A program made the translations under genes and the position numbers. A stretch of DNA of 64,000 nucleotides, taken from contig CATWQI010000001.1 in NCBI GenBank assembly GCA_958352885.1, forward strand, positions 124,001 to 188,000, read 5' to 3'. Position 1 is the first letter of the stretch; the number at the start of each line of letters is the position of its first letter. Under the pieces are notes generated by a model. That model was not told the DNA's origin and searched no databases. It saw nothing but the letters and a program-made list of their open reading frames with translations. The DNA is from an uncultured Duncaniella sp. (lineage in GTDB: Bacteria; Bacteroidota; Bacteroidia; Bacteroidales; Muribaculaceae). Shown here piece after piece: positions 52,805-61,826 of the stretch.

Positions 52805-53635
52805 TTAGATAACCCCGTAAGTGGAAAGGAGTATAGTCATGTGGTCACGAAGTTTTCTTGCCTCTGCCGCCGCGGCATCAGCGAAGTCCTCACCATTTGA
52901 CGCATAGATTATGCCACGCGATGAGTTCACTATCAACCCGCACTCCAGAGTCATGCCCCACTTTGCCACTTCCTCAAGACTGCCACCTTGCGCACCGACA
53001 CCGGGTACAAGAAGGAAATTGTTCGGAGCCACCCTGCGCACCTCGGCGAACATCGCGCCTTGAGTAGCGCCGACAACAAACATCAGCTTGTCCTCATTAC
53101 CCCACTGACGGGCTGTTTCGAGCACATGCTCAAAGAGGCGCGTCCCCGTCATATCTGTCAGGAACTGGAAATCACGGCTGCCGGGATTTGATGTGAGTGC
53201 AAGTAGGATAACCCATTTGCCCTCATAATCCATAAATGGCTTCACACTGTCAAATCCCATATATGGTGCCACTGTCAGTGCATCCACATTCATATTCTCG
53301 AAGAATGCACGTGCGTAAAGCGACGAGGTGTTACCGATGTCACCACGTTTTGCATCCGCAATAATCAGCTGGTCAGGATAATTCTCACGGATATAGTCCA
53401 CTGTTCGACCCAATGATTTCCACCCATCCACACCAAGGCTCTCATAGAAAGCGGTGTTAGGCTTATACGCCACACAGTACTGGGCAGTGGCGTCGATGAT
53501 GGACTTGTTAAAAGCGAATATCGGGTCTTCCTCTGTCAGCAGATGCTGTGGAATCTTCTTGATATCGGTATCGAGCCCGACACAAAGGAATGAGCCTTTG
53601 CGACGGATATTTTCAATGAGTTGTAAACGGTTCAT
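52805..53635 (-). CDS. pyrF: Orotidine 5'-phosphate decarboxylase (type 2)
   Basis: 276 residues. Contains FLCVGLDTD near the start and the catalytic DAKRGDIGNT (94-103), plus the PGVGAQGG phosphate loop. It makes UMP in pyrimidine synthesis. Length and pattern are of the larger, type 2 family. Its place downstream of prfA is common in Bacteroidales. Confidence 0.95.
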   Translation of the reverse strand: MNRLQLIENIRRKGSFLCVGLDTDIKKIPQHLLTEEDPIFAFNKSIIDATAQYCVAYKPNTAFYESLGVDGWKSLGRTVDYIRENYPDQLIIADAKRGDIGNTSSLYARAFFENMNVDALTVAPYMGFDSVKPFMDYEGKWVILLALTSNPGSRDFQFLTDMTGTRLFEHVLETARQWGNEDKLMFVVGATQGAMFAEVRRVAPNNFLLVPGVGAQGGSLEEVAKWGMTLECGLIVNSSRGIIYASNGEDFADAAAAEARKLRDHMTILLSTYGVI

Positions 53636-53655
53636 ATATTATATTTTCTGGTTTT

Positions 53656-54111
53656 CTATTTATCAAAGATGTAGCCATCCACCTGGACATCGGCATTGCC
53701 GTTCTCCCTGAAACGAATCAGAAGCCTTGTAATGTGAAAAGATTTCTCTTTCTTGCTCCGGCGGTCAATAATCTTGCTCTTCAAGGGAAGCCGGCGCGCA
53801 CCGGAGCCACAAAGCGTCTTAAGGTCGTTGATATTAGCGGTGAACCGGTAATTATTGTCACCTACATTAATCCTGCTCTTTATCACGTTGGTGTCATACT
53901 CCCCGAGATGGTAATACTTCACCCACACATATTCAGCCGGAATTCTCACAAATCCTGTCGCACTATTCATCTCGAAGGATATTTCGCGCTCTGCCACATA
54001 GTGGGGAGCCTTATGCGACTGAGCGTACACGGAGACTGGCGACACGCAGAGCACAGCTGCAAAAATCATCCAGCCGAGCAATATTGTGAATATGTTTCCG
54101 TGCTTTACCAT
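53656..54111 (-). CDS. Exported hypothetical protein, 151 residues
   Basis: Signal peptide (ILLGWMIFAAVLCVSPVSVYAQ). The mature part is a beta-rich domain (ATGFVRIPAEYVWVKYYHLG) with a basic RRSKKEK stretch. Between prfA and pyrF, 20-27 base gaps. No family recognised. Confidence 0.6.
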   Translation of the reverse strand: MVKHGNIFTILLGWMIFAAVLCVSPVSVYAQSHKAPHYVAEREISFEMNSATGFVRIPAEYVWVKYYHLGEYDTNVIKSRINVGDNNYRFTANINDLKTLCGSGARRLPLKSKIIDRRSKKEKSFHITRLLIRFRENGNADVQVDGYIFDK

Positions 54112-54138
54112 ACAGTCTATTTTATCAAAGGTACGCCG

Positions 54139-55248
54139 TTAGAGTTCGGCGGCCTTGAGTTTTTCAGCATTCTCAGCTATCGTGAGCTGGTCTATCACAT
54201 CCTGAATGTCTCCATCCATAAATGCCTGAAGGTTATATATCGTATAGTTGATACGATGGTCAGTGATACGTCCCTGCGGATAATTATAAGTACGGATTTT
54301 AGCCGAACGGTCGCCGGTCGACACCATTGTCTTGCGTCGTGAAGCTATATCGTCGATATATTTCTGATGCTCCTTATCATAAATGAATGTGCGCAGACGG
54401 CTCAACGCCCTCTCCTTGTTCTTGGGCTGGTCGCGGGTTTCGGTACACTCTATGAGAATTTCCTCGGTCTCACCGGTATTGGGATTGCGCCACATGTAGC
54501 GCAGACGCACGCCCGACTCCACCTTGTTAACATTCTGACCTCCGGCACCGCCTGAGCGGAATGTGTCCCACTTGATTTCACCCTCGTTGATTTCCACATC
54601 GAAAGCCTCTGCCTCGGGAAGAACAGCCACCGTAGCGGCTGAAGTGTGTACACGACCCTGAGTTTCGGTAGCAGGCACTCGCTGAACACGGTGCACACCG
54701 CTTTCGTATTTCATCGTGCCATAGACATTCTCGCCGGTAACTGACATTACTATTTCTTTGAAACCGCCTGCCGCGCCTTCGCTGAAACTGGTCACAGCCA
54801 CATTCCATCCTTTTGACTCGCAGTACTTGGTATACATCTTGTACAGGTCACCGGCAAATATAGCAGCCTCGTCGCCTCCCGTGCCCCCTCGGATTTCAAG
54901 CACAACGTTCTTGCTGTCCTCCGGATCGGCAGGGACAAGCAGAAGTTTGATTTCCTCCTCAAGCGCAGGAATCGCATCGGTAGCCGCATCAAGCTCCTCT
55001 TTAGCCATCTGACGCAATTCAGCATCATTCTCGTTGGCAAGCACTTCCCGAGCCTCCTCTATGTTGCCAAGCAGATTGCGATAGTGGCGTGTTACGGATG
55101 TGAGCTTTTCCAAATCCTTATATTCTTTTGTCAGACGGACATAGCGCTTCATATCCTGAATCACAGCCGGGTCGGTAATCAGTGTGCCGACCTCTTCAAA
55201 GCGCGACTCTATGCCATCAAGGCGTGCCAATAATGAGTTATCTGCCAT
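54139..55248 (-). CDS. prfA: Peptide chain release factor 1
   Basis: 369 residues from ATG 55248 (MADNSLLARLDGIESRFEEV), which fits normal RF1 length. GGQ in SGGAGGQNVNKV (236-238) and the PAT stop-codon reader in VQRVPATETQ (192-194). It reads UAA and UAG. First gene of a five-gene operon ending at 50410. Confidence 0.97.
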   Translation of the reverse strand: MADNSLLARLDGIESRFEEVGTLITDPAVIQDMKRYVRLTKEYKDLEKLTSVTRHYRNLLGNIEEAREVLANENDAELRQMAKEELDAATDAIPALEEEIKLLLVPADPEDSKNVVLEIRGGTGGDEAAIFAGDLYKMYTKYCESKGWNVAVTSFSEGAAGGFKEIVMSVTGENVYGTMKYESGVHRVQRVPATETQGRVHTSAATVAVLPEAEAFDVEINEGEIKWDTFRSGGAGGQNVNKVESGVRLRYMWRNPNTGETEEILIECTETRDQPKNKERALSRLRTFIYDKEHQKYIDDIASRRKTMVSTGDRSAKIRTYNYPQGRITDHRINYTIYNLQAFMDGDIQDVIDQLTIAENAEKLKAAEL

Positions 55249-55311
55249 TAATAAAGGGTGTTTGTAACTGTAAGATTCGACGGCAAAATTGCCTATGGTA
55301 TTAACCGTCCG

Positions 55312-55341
55312 CAAAGATACAAAAAATTCCCCACATCCAAA
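55312..55341 (-). promoter_or_regulatory. prfA operon promoter
   Basis: On the minus strand TTTG (55341-55338), 18 bases, TATCTTTG (55319-55312). The leader is about 55-60 bases. Confidence 0.75.
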
Positions 55342-55355
55342 ATCTTCACCCTCTC

Positions 55356-56045
55356 CTAAATGATGCAGGTCAGTGACAGATATGCTCCTTGAAGCAACTT
55401 TTTCTTCGGATAAAATTCACCGAATTTTTTCCCGTCAAACTCGATATTACGCGCTATTCCATATATGTCAAAGTCCGAAATCATATATCCCGCAGTAATG
55501 TCAAGACGCCCCACCCTGACATCAAGTCCGACACGACAATCCACCGCAAACCATTGCCCTTTGGATGAGCTACGTGATTTATAATCACTCCTCCTACAGT
55601 TTTCGTAAATATGGATTCCTACGCATTGATACGGCACGTTCAACATTATGCCGGGCTCGGCCACAATCCCAAACTGCGCATCCTTAATTTTAAACAGAGT
55701 CGGAGACATCAACACCACCGATGGACGAAGATACAGATTTGACAGATATTCATCATCGCCATCCAGTTCCCAGTTACTCCCCCCGGGCAAGCCGTCATAA
55801 TAATACTGTTTCCACATACCGAACTCTCCACCGACCCCTACATATCTGTTCAACATGTAGTGGTATCCCGTTTCAAGCTGCCATGTGTCTACTGATGTCA
55901 AAGCTGCAACAAAACCGAACCGGTTGCGCCCTGTCTCTTCATCTTCTTCACTCTCTGCCCTCACATATCCGACAGCACAAAGCATCATCAACCCAACGGC
56001 ACCCCATCTGTACACTATAGTTCTCCATAAATCCAATCGTTCCAT
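55356..56045 (-). CDS. Outer membrane beta-barrel protein, 229 residues
   Basis: Start ATG 56043-56045 with a signal segment (MMLCAVGYVRA cleavage near 30). Regular aromatic strands (YHYMLNRYVGVGGEFGMWKQYYY) and glycine-rich turns suggest an 8- to 10-strand barrel, as in porin-like proteins. No family name. It overlaps the -33 box of the prfA operon at 3' side only marginally. Confidence 0.65.
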   Translation of the reverse strand: MERLDLWRTIVYRWGAVGLMMLCAVGYVRAESEEDEETGRNRFGFVAALTSVDTWQLETGYHYMLNRYVGVGGEFGMWKQYYYDGLPGGSNWELDGDDEYLSNLYLRPSVVLMSPTLFKIKDAQFGIVAEPGIMLNVPYQCVGIHIYENCRRSDYKSRSSSKGQWFAVDCRVGLDVRVGRLDITAGYMISDFDIYGIARNIEFDGKKFGEFYPKKKLLQGAYLSLTCII

Positions 56046-56107
56046 ATAATCATTGGCTTAATATCTATTAATATAACGGACATACCGAATATATGTAACA
56101 CTCCGTA

Positions 56108-56647
56108 TCAAAATTTCTCTAAAACTCCACTTGTTGACCAATAACGCTTTACCATCCCACCAAGCCATTGCAATCGACTGTAAAAGAACGGGAAAACTAA
56201 ATTTCCATAAACCTTAGACAATATATAGCTACATGCCCAAAAGACCACAAATGTTCCTCCGAACATAATTATCGTATCCATAATGCTATGTTCAAGCACA
56301 TATCCCCTTTGCCATTTGTAGATAAAACGACATCCGACAAAACCCTCCTGCAATAAGTAGCAACCCAATGACGCTGAGGCTATCGAATTAATCATTCGGC
56401 TTTTCAATTCTATCTTCTTAAACAAAATCATTATTGCAACAGAGCCCCCAATCATACATACTCCATTATAGTTCCACAAATGAGACTTAAAAATGTCGAA
56501 ATATGCATTTGGCATAATTTGCTGAATTTCTTTTGTCACACCTGAAATGGTGCTGACAGCAATCACCGTAATTACGCATGCCACTTTGGTTATATTCTGA
56601 TGAATTCTCATTCTTGACAAATAGTATCCTAAAATATACATTAGCAT
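56108..56647 (-). pseudogene. Acyltransferase-3 family remnant, 5' end missing
   Basis: 179 residues of membrane segments (ACVITVIAVSTISGV, CMIGGSVAIMILF, ASLGCYLLQEGFVGCRF, IMFGGTFVVFWACSYILS). SASLGCYLLQ resembles the late segment of OafA-type O-acyltransferases, which are twice as long and start with catalytic His/Arg segments. Upstream is the left arm of an inverted duplication, which may have cut the gene. Confidence 0.55.
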
Positions 56648-56705
56648 ACCTTATCCTCTCTTATGGATGATAAGATACTTTAATTTAGGCAATTATAGAT
56701 TATGT

Positions 56706-56974
56706 ATTGTACTGATGTTGTACTAATTAGTTAGATAAATCGAATTTTGGAGGCTTGATTTATGGATTTTTAAGAGGTGTTTGTTTTATTTAATTGCGAT
56801 AGCTTGCCTTGATTTTCTTCTTTCGGTGGTAAGGATTATATGGAGATATGGGCTGGTGAAAAGAAAAATTGTAGTGGGTATTTTTATTTTGCACCGCATA
56901 TATTTATAGGTTTGGTTCGGTTTATATATTTATATATAGAACCAAACCAAACTTATTTTTGCCCAGCCTATTGA
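56706..56974. repeat. Left arm of about 265-bp inverted duplication
   Basis: Reads in the same order as the reverse complement of 58543-58806: a start ATTGTACTGAT-TTGTACTAATTAG, the middle CCTTGATTTTCTTCTTTCGG, then GATATGGGCTGGTGAAAAG, and GGTTTGGTTC/GAACCAAACC stem (56909-56918 with 56939-56948), ending CAGCCTATTGA. Most of it is the leader of the next gene. Confidence 0.8.
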
Positions 56975-57001
56975 CTTGTACCACAAAAAATCGTAACTTT
57001 G
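56971..57001 (+). promoter_or_regulatory. Promoter of DYNP-family member D
   Basis: TTGA (56971-56974), 19 bases, TAACTTTG (56994-57001). The -33 box is the end of the duplicated arm. The ATG follows 16 bases after the -7 box. Confidence 0.75.
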
Positions 57002-57017
57002 GAGAAAAATATTAAAC

Positions 57018-57668
57018 ATGAAAAAAATCTTATTTCTCCTCATTAGCCTTATAGCTGCAATATCTGCTTTTGCTTTTGGGTCTGGAACCAAAGCAATAGG
57101 TAATATTCTATTTAAGAATGGTCAACGGCTTGAAGCTGTAAATTTTGAAATGCCTTGTGAATTGGACAAGCAAATTAAAATATTTCCGAATGGGAAACAA
57201 CAAAAGGTTGAAACCGACAGCATAGATTTTATTATACTTTGGAACGAAAAAAATCCAGATAACAAACAACTGTTTAAGCCTTTCCTTATAGAAAACGTGG
57301 ATTTAAAGAAAGGTGAAATCACAGGAATTGGAAACAAGCTAATTTGGTTATGTTGTCAGCATATGGGAGATAACGCTTCTTTATGGGTTGAAATTGGTCG
57401 TCCCGCTTTCAAGAAAGGTAATTTAGTTTTCAAATTCAACAAAATGTATACATATGTAAATATGAACTATATCTTGAAGAAAACTAATGAATATCCAGCT
57501 CATATCCCCAATAAATATGGGCATGTGAAAAAATTTATCTCTTTCTATTTTAAGGATGACCCCGAATTGGTGAACAGGGTCGAAGCTGGGGAATACGATA
57601 CATCCGATTGGGGATATAAAAGTGTAGATTTGGATCGTATCATATCCGATTACAACCCTGCAGAATAA
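57018..57668 (+). CDS. Exported DYNP-type family protein, member D
   Basis: 216 residues. Signal peptide (MKKILFLLISLIAAISAFAF). Shares with member B: ILFKNGQRLEAVNFEMP, SIDFIILWNEKNPDNKQLFKPFLI, an aromatic strand region, FYFKDDPELVNRVEAGEYD and the end SDYNPAE. AT-rich. Convergent with member E 26 bases away. Confidence 0.65.
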   Translation: MKKILFLLISLIAAISAFAFGSGTKAIGNILFKNGQRLEAVNFEMPCELDKQIKIFPNGKQQKVETDSIDFIILWNEKNPDNKQLFKPFLIENVDLKKGEITGIGNKLIWLCCQHMGDNASLWVEIGRPAFKKGNLVFKFNKMYTYVNMNYILKKTNEYPAHIPNKYGHVKKFISFYFKDDPELVNRVEAGEYDTSDWGYKSVDLDRIISDYNPAE

Positions 57669-57694
57669 AATCGCATAAATTACCCCACAATATT

Positions 57695-58486
57695 TTAATA
57701 AACCGTAGAAAGTTCTTGTGCGCAAAATTTGTGGGTTTCCAAAGGTTGACCTTTGGCATATTGGGATATTTTCAGCGTTGACTTGTCAATGCGGCTCGGA
57801 AAATTCCCTAATGAGCCAAAGGTCAACCTTTGGAATCCCATTGATCTTTTTAATGTACCATCCATATTAAAAAGATTAAGTCTATTCTCGCCCAGGCACA
57901 TATTCTTGCACTTGCTTATCCATATAAAATGGAGGATTTTTTGTGATTTGATTTTTTTAACGATTACCTTGTCATCAGAAAAATACTGTTGACAATGTTC
58001 TAAATTCCAAATCATTGTAGGAATGTCTGCATTCTTTTTCCAATATAGTTCAATGGTGGTTTCGTGATACTTATGCCACATGACAATATCGCCTTCAAGT
58101 CCAAAATTTGCTTTGCGAGCTACGCACCACATATCACAATATGGTCCTTCTTGCATTAATATAATCCAAACCGACCTATGAGGTTTGCCCCCCGGTTTTT
58201 TATAATACTCGGACCATTTCATAATATATTTTTTTCCAGTGTCATATTTCTCTGACCATACTGACATATAATTGACATCTTTGGCTGAGATTACGGTATC
58301 TCTATCTGTAATTCTTACTTTCAATTTGTCTTGATTCTCCTTGGGCATTTTTGTTTTGCCACAGACAATTCCTCCTCCAATAAGATGGACTTCCACATTC
58401 ATTTTATTCGAAACCATTCCTATTGTAATTGCATTTAATGGAGTCCCGACCAATATCGTTAGTAGTAATAGAATTAATGATTTCAT
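57695..58486 (-). CDS. Exported DYNP-type family protein, member E, with altered C-terminus
   Basis: 263 residues from ATG 58486 (MKSLILLLLTILVGTPLNA). Shared blocks: VHLIGGGIVCGKTKMP, VISAKDVNYMSVWSEKY, YFSDDKVIVKKIKSQ. The last 75 residues do not match the family and cover a palindromic insertion at 57732-57839. Promoter TTGA (58546-58543), 19 bases, TAAATTTG (58523-58516) on the minus strand. Confidence 0.6.
   Translation of the reverse strand: MKSLILLLLTILVGTPLNAITIGMVSNKMNVEVHLIGGGIVCGKTKMPKENQDKLKVRITDRDTVISAKDVNYMSVWSEKYDTGKKYIMKWSEYYKKPGGKPHRSVWIILMQEGPYCDMWCVARKANFGLEGDIVMWHKYHETTIELYWKKNADIPTMIWNLEHCQQYFSDDKVIVKKIKSQKILHFIWISKCKNMCLGENRLNLFNMDGTLKRSMGFQRLTFGSLGNFPSRIDKSTLKISQYAKGQPLETHKFCAQELSTVY
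57732..57839. repeat. About 108-bp MITE/REP-like insertion in the 3' end of member E
   Basis: The 21-bp arms 57736-57756 and 57815-57835 are perfect inverted copies (TTCCAAAGGTTGACCTTTGG core), and each arm is itself nearly palindromic. The match extends to 25 bp with one mismatch. It lies where the paralogs have their DYNP tail. No obvious target duplication. Confidence 0.65.
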
Positions 58487-58542
58487 ATTATAATAAGTAT
58501 TGATTTTGTTTTTTGCAAATTTACAACTTTTTGCCCTGCGAA

Positions 58543-58806
58543 TCAATAGGCTGCGCAAAAATTAAGTTTGGTTCTATATATAGATATATAAACCGAACCA
58601 AACCTATAAATATATTCGGTTCAATAGAGAAATGTCCATATCAGTTTTTCTTTTCACCAGCCCATATCCCCTCATTGTCCTTACCACCGAAAGAAGAAAA
58701 TCAAGGCAAACGACCGCAATTAAATAAAACAAACAGCCCTTAAAAATTCCTAAATCAAGGCTTAAATTTTGACTTTATCCGACTAATTAGTACAATATCA
58801 GTACAA
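58543..58806. repeat. Right arm of about 265-bp inverted duplication
   Basis: Inverse of 56706-56974 (see there). It supplies the leader of member E. Stem GTTTGGTTC/GAACCAAAC (58566-58574 with 58595-58603) is kept, with differing interior. Confidence 0.8.
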
Positions 58807-59102
58807 TGTGCAATTTGTATGTATTTTTATTTTCAGGATATTAAACGCTGTAAGATTGGTTATGTATGCAGTATCATGATTCATCTATTTCCTACAATAT
58901 ATTTCACGTTAGTCACTGTCACGCAACAAAATGGATTAGAATGGAATTGCGACGGTAAAATATGAATCGTAATTTTGTCCGGTGAAAGCATTTTAACAAG
59001 TTTAAGCAACAAGTTGACAGCTCTCATGCTTTCATTATCTAATCCATTAACGATATATTTCACCAGGAGAGCCGGTGAAAGAAATAAAACCATTCATCAA
59101 TT
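58807..59102 (+). promoter_or_regulatory. Region and promoter before the 59103 lipoprotein gene
   Basis: ATTG (58946-58949), 20 bases, TAATTTTG (58970-58977) form a likely promoter, leaving a leader of about 120 bases. An opposite-strand frame across it is not supported. Confidence 0.55.
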
Positions 59103-59837
59103 ATGAAAAAAGGATTATTAATTGTATGTAGCTTGCTTTTTCTTTGTGCACTCCAAAGCTGCAAAGAGAAAATGCCTGAAACCTTGAAACCGAACGGCAC
59201 GACTGTAGAAGGCAACTTAGGCGCTCTTTACGAAGTAGTTGAAGGTGATTATTCGCTTGATAAGAACTCAAGTGCATTTGATTTTGACATTAAGAGAAAC
59301 GACTTAGCCCCTATCGAATTTGACAAAGTTGGCGTCGGATACAAAATTTATGACGAAGATGGCAGTATTCTTAGCTATAAAAATCCGGTATTGAATTATC
59401 CGAATCCCGCAGACATCCCTTCCGGCGTGCTTGAATTAAAACCCGGAGAAACTGGCTCCATGAGAATATACCTGGAAGAATGGCCTGACAAGCTTGCTGG
59501 AGCAAAAACATTCAAATTAATCTTAACCTGCGAAAAATCCGCACAAGAGGATACAGAAGAATCAACAGACAGCAATATTGCAAATAATGAGTCAACCGGC
59601 ACTTCTAATAATTGGGACAGCGTCCTTGATGATTATGAGGAATTCGTAGACAAATACATCAAGCTGGTCAAGAAAGCTCAATCAGGCGATTTATCAGCCA
59701 TGACAGAATATGCTACTTGCCTTGAAAAAGCTGAAAGCCTGCAATCAAAATTGGAAGATGCAAAATCAGATATGACACCAGCTCAGATTGCGCGAATGAA
59801 TAAAATAATCACCAAGCTTTCAAAAGCCGCAATGTGA
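59103..59837 (+). CDS. Lipoprotein, two-domain, 244 residues
   Basis: Lipobox CALQSC (residue 20) after a signal peptide. N-domain is an immunoglobulin-like beta-sandwich (DFDIKRNDLAPIEFDK, LKPGETGSMRIYL). After an acidic T/S/N linker the C-terminus is a helical hairpin (LDDYEEFVDKYIKLVKKAQSGDLSAMTEYATCLEKAESLQSKL) seen in Bacteroidales lipoproteins. Followed by a terminator. Confidence 0.75.
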   Translation: MKKGLLIVCSLLFLCALQSCKEKMPETLKPNGTTVEGNLGALYEVVEGDYSLDKNSSAFDFDIKRNDLAPIEFDKVGVGYKIYDEDGSILSYKNPVLNYPNPADIPSGVLELKPGETGSMRIYLEEWPDKLAGAKTFKLILTCEKSAQEDTEESTDSNIANNESTGTSNNWDSVLDDYEEFVDKYIKLVKKAQSGDLSAMTEYATCLEKAESLQSKLEDAKSDMTPAQIARMNKIITKLSKAAM

Positions 59838-59868
59838 TAACACACACAAATCTCCAACGCCGGAATAT

Positions 59869-59911
59869 CGGTCCAGTATCTACATTCATTTTGTAGACAC
59901 GGGACCGTTTT
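59869..59911 (+). terminator. Terminator after the lipoprotein gene
   Basis: CGGTCC (59869-59874) pairs with GGACCG (59902-59907); inner TCTAC/GTAGA (59879-59883 with 59893-59897); followed by TTTT. Confidence 0.65.
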
Positions 59912-59962
59912 CCGTGATTTTAATCACACATCTCATATGGCTGCCAGGAATTATGAAATAAT

Positions 59963-59996
59963 TTGCCGAGTTTAACTTAATTTTTATTATCTTTGC
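59963..59996 (+). promoter_or_regulatory. Promoter of the 60026 gene
   Basis: TTTG (59963-59966), 22 bases, TATCTTTG (59989-59996). Spacing is slightly long. The ATG follows 29 bases after. Confidence 0.7.
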
Positions 59997-60025
59997 AAGT
60001 GTAAAGACCTTAAATATCATAACTT

Positions 60026-61465
60026 ATGTCAGATAAAACGTCATCAAAAAGCAACTCCACTTCAGATAAGAATCAAAAAGAGAATGAGTCCGGCTCAATG
60101 TTATCAAACATTATCTCACTCACTCCGCAAATCATCGAAAAAGTACTTGATAATTTCTCAGAATCAAATGAATCTGAGAAAACAGACAATAGCTTAATCC
60201 CTTCCGACAACAATGAAAATCATCCATCTACGGAAGAAACCGCTATTTCCGTCACTGCCGAAAAACCAGGAACTGCATTAAGCACTACTACCAACGGGAA
60301 AAGCATATGGAGTGAAATAGGATGCTCGCCACGCACCGAAAAATACATCGTGCTTTCATTGGCAGACGGTGTGATTGATAGCCAGGAACAAAAAATGCTG
60401 GAAAAGTGCGCCAACGATGATGGTGTAGACATCCAGGAACTTAACTTCTTGCTGTCAAAGGCTCTTGAGTCACAACAGCTGATACACCGCGATGCAATAA
60501 AACAGCTCGCCAGAGCATTTGAAATTGCGGAAAAAATGTCCAACGATGAAATCAAACCGGACAGTTCCATACTAATCAACGCCTTGCCAGACATTTTGAA
60601 ATCGGCAAGGACTGCATGTGAAATTGGCGGAAAAACAGGCAATCCATATGTTGCGGGTGCGACCGCTATAACATCGCTGGTAGGAACTTTCATCAATGAG
60701 CCTTCAAAGCTTAATGAATTCAAGGCGGAAATCATACGAAAAATTGAAATCCCAATGCTGCCTGAAGTTCTGGTTGATTTTTTTACTTTTGCCAATAGCG
60801 AGATTCAACAAGACAAGCAGAAAGCAGAAGGAAAGGGATTCTTCTCGTTATGTTCCGATTTTTTATTCCGCAAGGAACTGCGGCTTGGACCAATCTGGCA
60901 AGAAAAAATCAACGGTGTGATGACTAAAGCCCTTTCCAGATTCGGACATGACCGCAATGTAATGACCATGCTATACCCTTATCGTTGTCCCACTCCTCTT
61001 GACATATTGACAAGCGACGAACTTACCAATGACGACATAGCAGCCTTCCAAATCCCCAATTATCCCTGTGACTTTATCGATACCCTAAGATTCGTTTTCA
61101 CAAAATCTCAGGAAATCGATTCTCCTGCTCGTGACGCATTCTACAACCTGTATCAAAGGATGCGTGCAGATGGTGCTGCTCTCGGTGAAAAGTATCCGCA
61201 GGTGGAAGAGGCTCTGAGACAATTCCGTATCACTCCGCTTGACGACCTGAAAGTAAACTGCTCGGACCCGGATTATCTGGCAATGTTCAATCTCCCGGAT
61301 GACTTTGAAGACACACTTGAAGTGTTCCGCTTTTTAGCATCGCGTAAGGATTTGAAACCATTACATAAACGTCTATTCAAACAGGCTTCAACGCTTTATG
61401 CCGATGACCCTGACGCACTGAACTCTATAAAGGAATTCAAGCCTAAAAATATTTTCGGATTCTGA
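60026..61465 (+). CDS. Cytoplasmic protein with a TerB-like segment, 479 residues
   Basis: The N-terminal 90 residues are Ser/Asn/Glu-rich and probably disordered. YIVLSLADGVIDSQEQKMLEKCANDDGVDIQELNFLL (about 106-143) is like the TerB/tellurite-resistance helical unit, which often carries the ADGxIDxxE pattern. Then a short hydrophobic ACEIGGKTGNPYVAGATAI region and a C-terminal helical part. No signal peptide. Function unknown. Confidence 0.55.
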   Translation: MSDKTSSKSNSTSDKNQKENESGSMLSNIISLTPQIIEKVLDNFSESNESEKTDNSLIPSDNNENHPSTEETAISVTAEKPGTALSTTTNGKSIWSEIGCSPRTEKYIVLSLADGVIDSQEQKMLEKCANDDGVDIQELNFLLSKALESQQLIHRDAIKQLARAFEIAEKMSNDEIKPDSSILINALPDILKSARTACEIGGKTGNPYVAGATAITSLVGTFINEPSKLNEFKAEIIRKIEIPMLPEVLVDFFTFANSEIQQDKQKAEGKGFFSLCSDFLFRKELRLGPIWQEKINGVMTKALSRFGHDRNVMTMLYPYRCPTPLDILTSDELTNDDIAAFQIPNYPCDFIDTLRFVFTKSQEIDSPARDAFYNLYQRMRADGAALGEKYPQVEEALRQFRITPLDDLKVNCSDPDYLAMFNLPDDFEDTLEVFRFLASRKDLKPLHKRLFKQASTLYADDPDALNSIKEFKPKNIFGF

Positions 61466-61644
61466 TGATATACTTTTTATCTCAGTCATAACTGCCAAAA
61501 CATTCTCCAATACATATCCGGAATTGGCACAATGAGTTTCATGAATATGGTAACAACTGCATCAAATGCAAGGATATCAAGCTCATAACATGGTGTTGGC
61601 TTAAGTAACTTAGAAATCGGAAAAGATATCGGTAGCTTTTAGAT

Positions 61645-61678
61645 GGAGCAGGAATCCCGAAATTCCTGCTCCTTTTTT
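61645..61678 (+). terminator. Strong factor-independent terminator
   Basis: GGAGCAGGAAT (61645-61655) pairs with ATTCCTGCTCC (61662-61672) around a 6-base loop, followed by six T. Confidence 0.9.
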
Positions 61679-61746
61679 ATGTCCCGGGCAACAATTCGGA
61701 TACACACCATAAATAAGTTAATACCATCAGATTTTACAGTTTTTAA

Positions 61747-61777
61747 TTGGCTGCAATTATAAATTTCACTACTTTTG
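61747..61777 (+). promoter_or_regulatory. thrA promoter
   Basis: TTGG (61747-61750), 19 bases, TACTTTTG (61770-61777). The leader of about 45 bases shows no attenuator or leader peptide. Confidence 0.75.
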
Positions 61778-61826
61778 TAGCTCAAAATTTAAAAACTGTT
61801 TGTAAAGTTCACCCTAAACTACAAAA

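Larger units (their letters stand above)
61466..61826. other. Intergenic region before thrA
   Basis: About 360 bases. It contains the terminator at 61645-61678 and the thrA promoter at 61747-61777. The first 170 bases hold nothing I recognise. Confidence 0.5.

Noticed and set aside
58881..59093. 70-codon minus-strand frame before the lipoprotein gene
   Set aside because: The plus-strand promoter at 58946-58977 lies inside it and there is no signal for leftward transcription.
61778..61826. Threonine attenuator or leader peptide before thrA
   Set aside because: The leader is about 45 bases with no Thr/Ile codon run and no paired stems.
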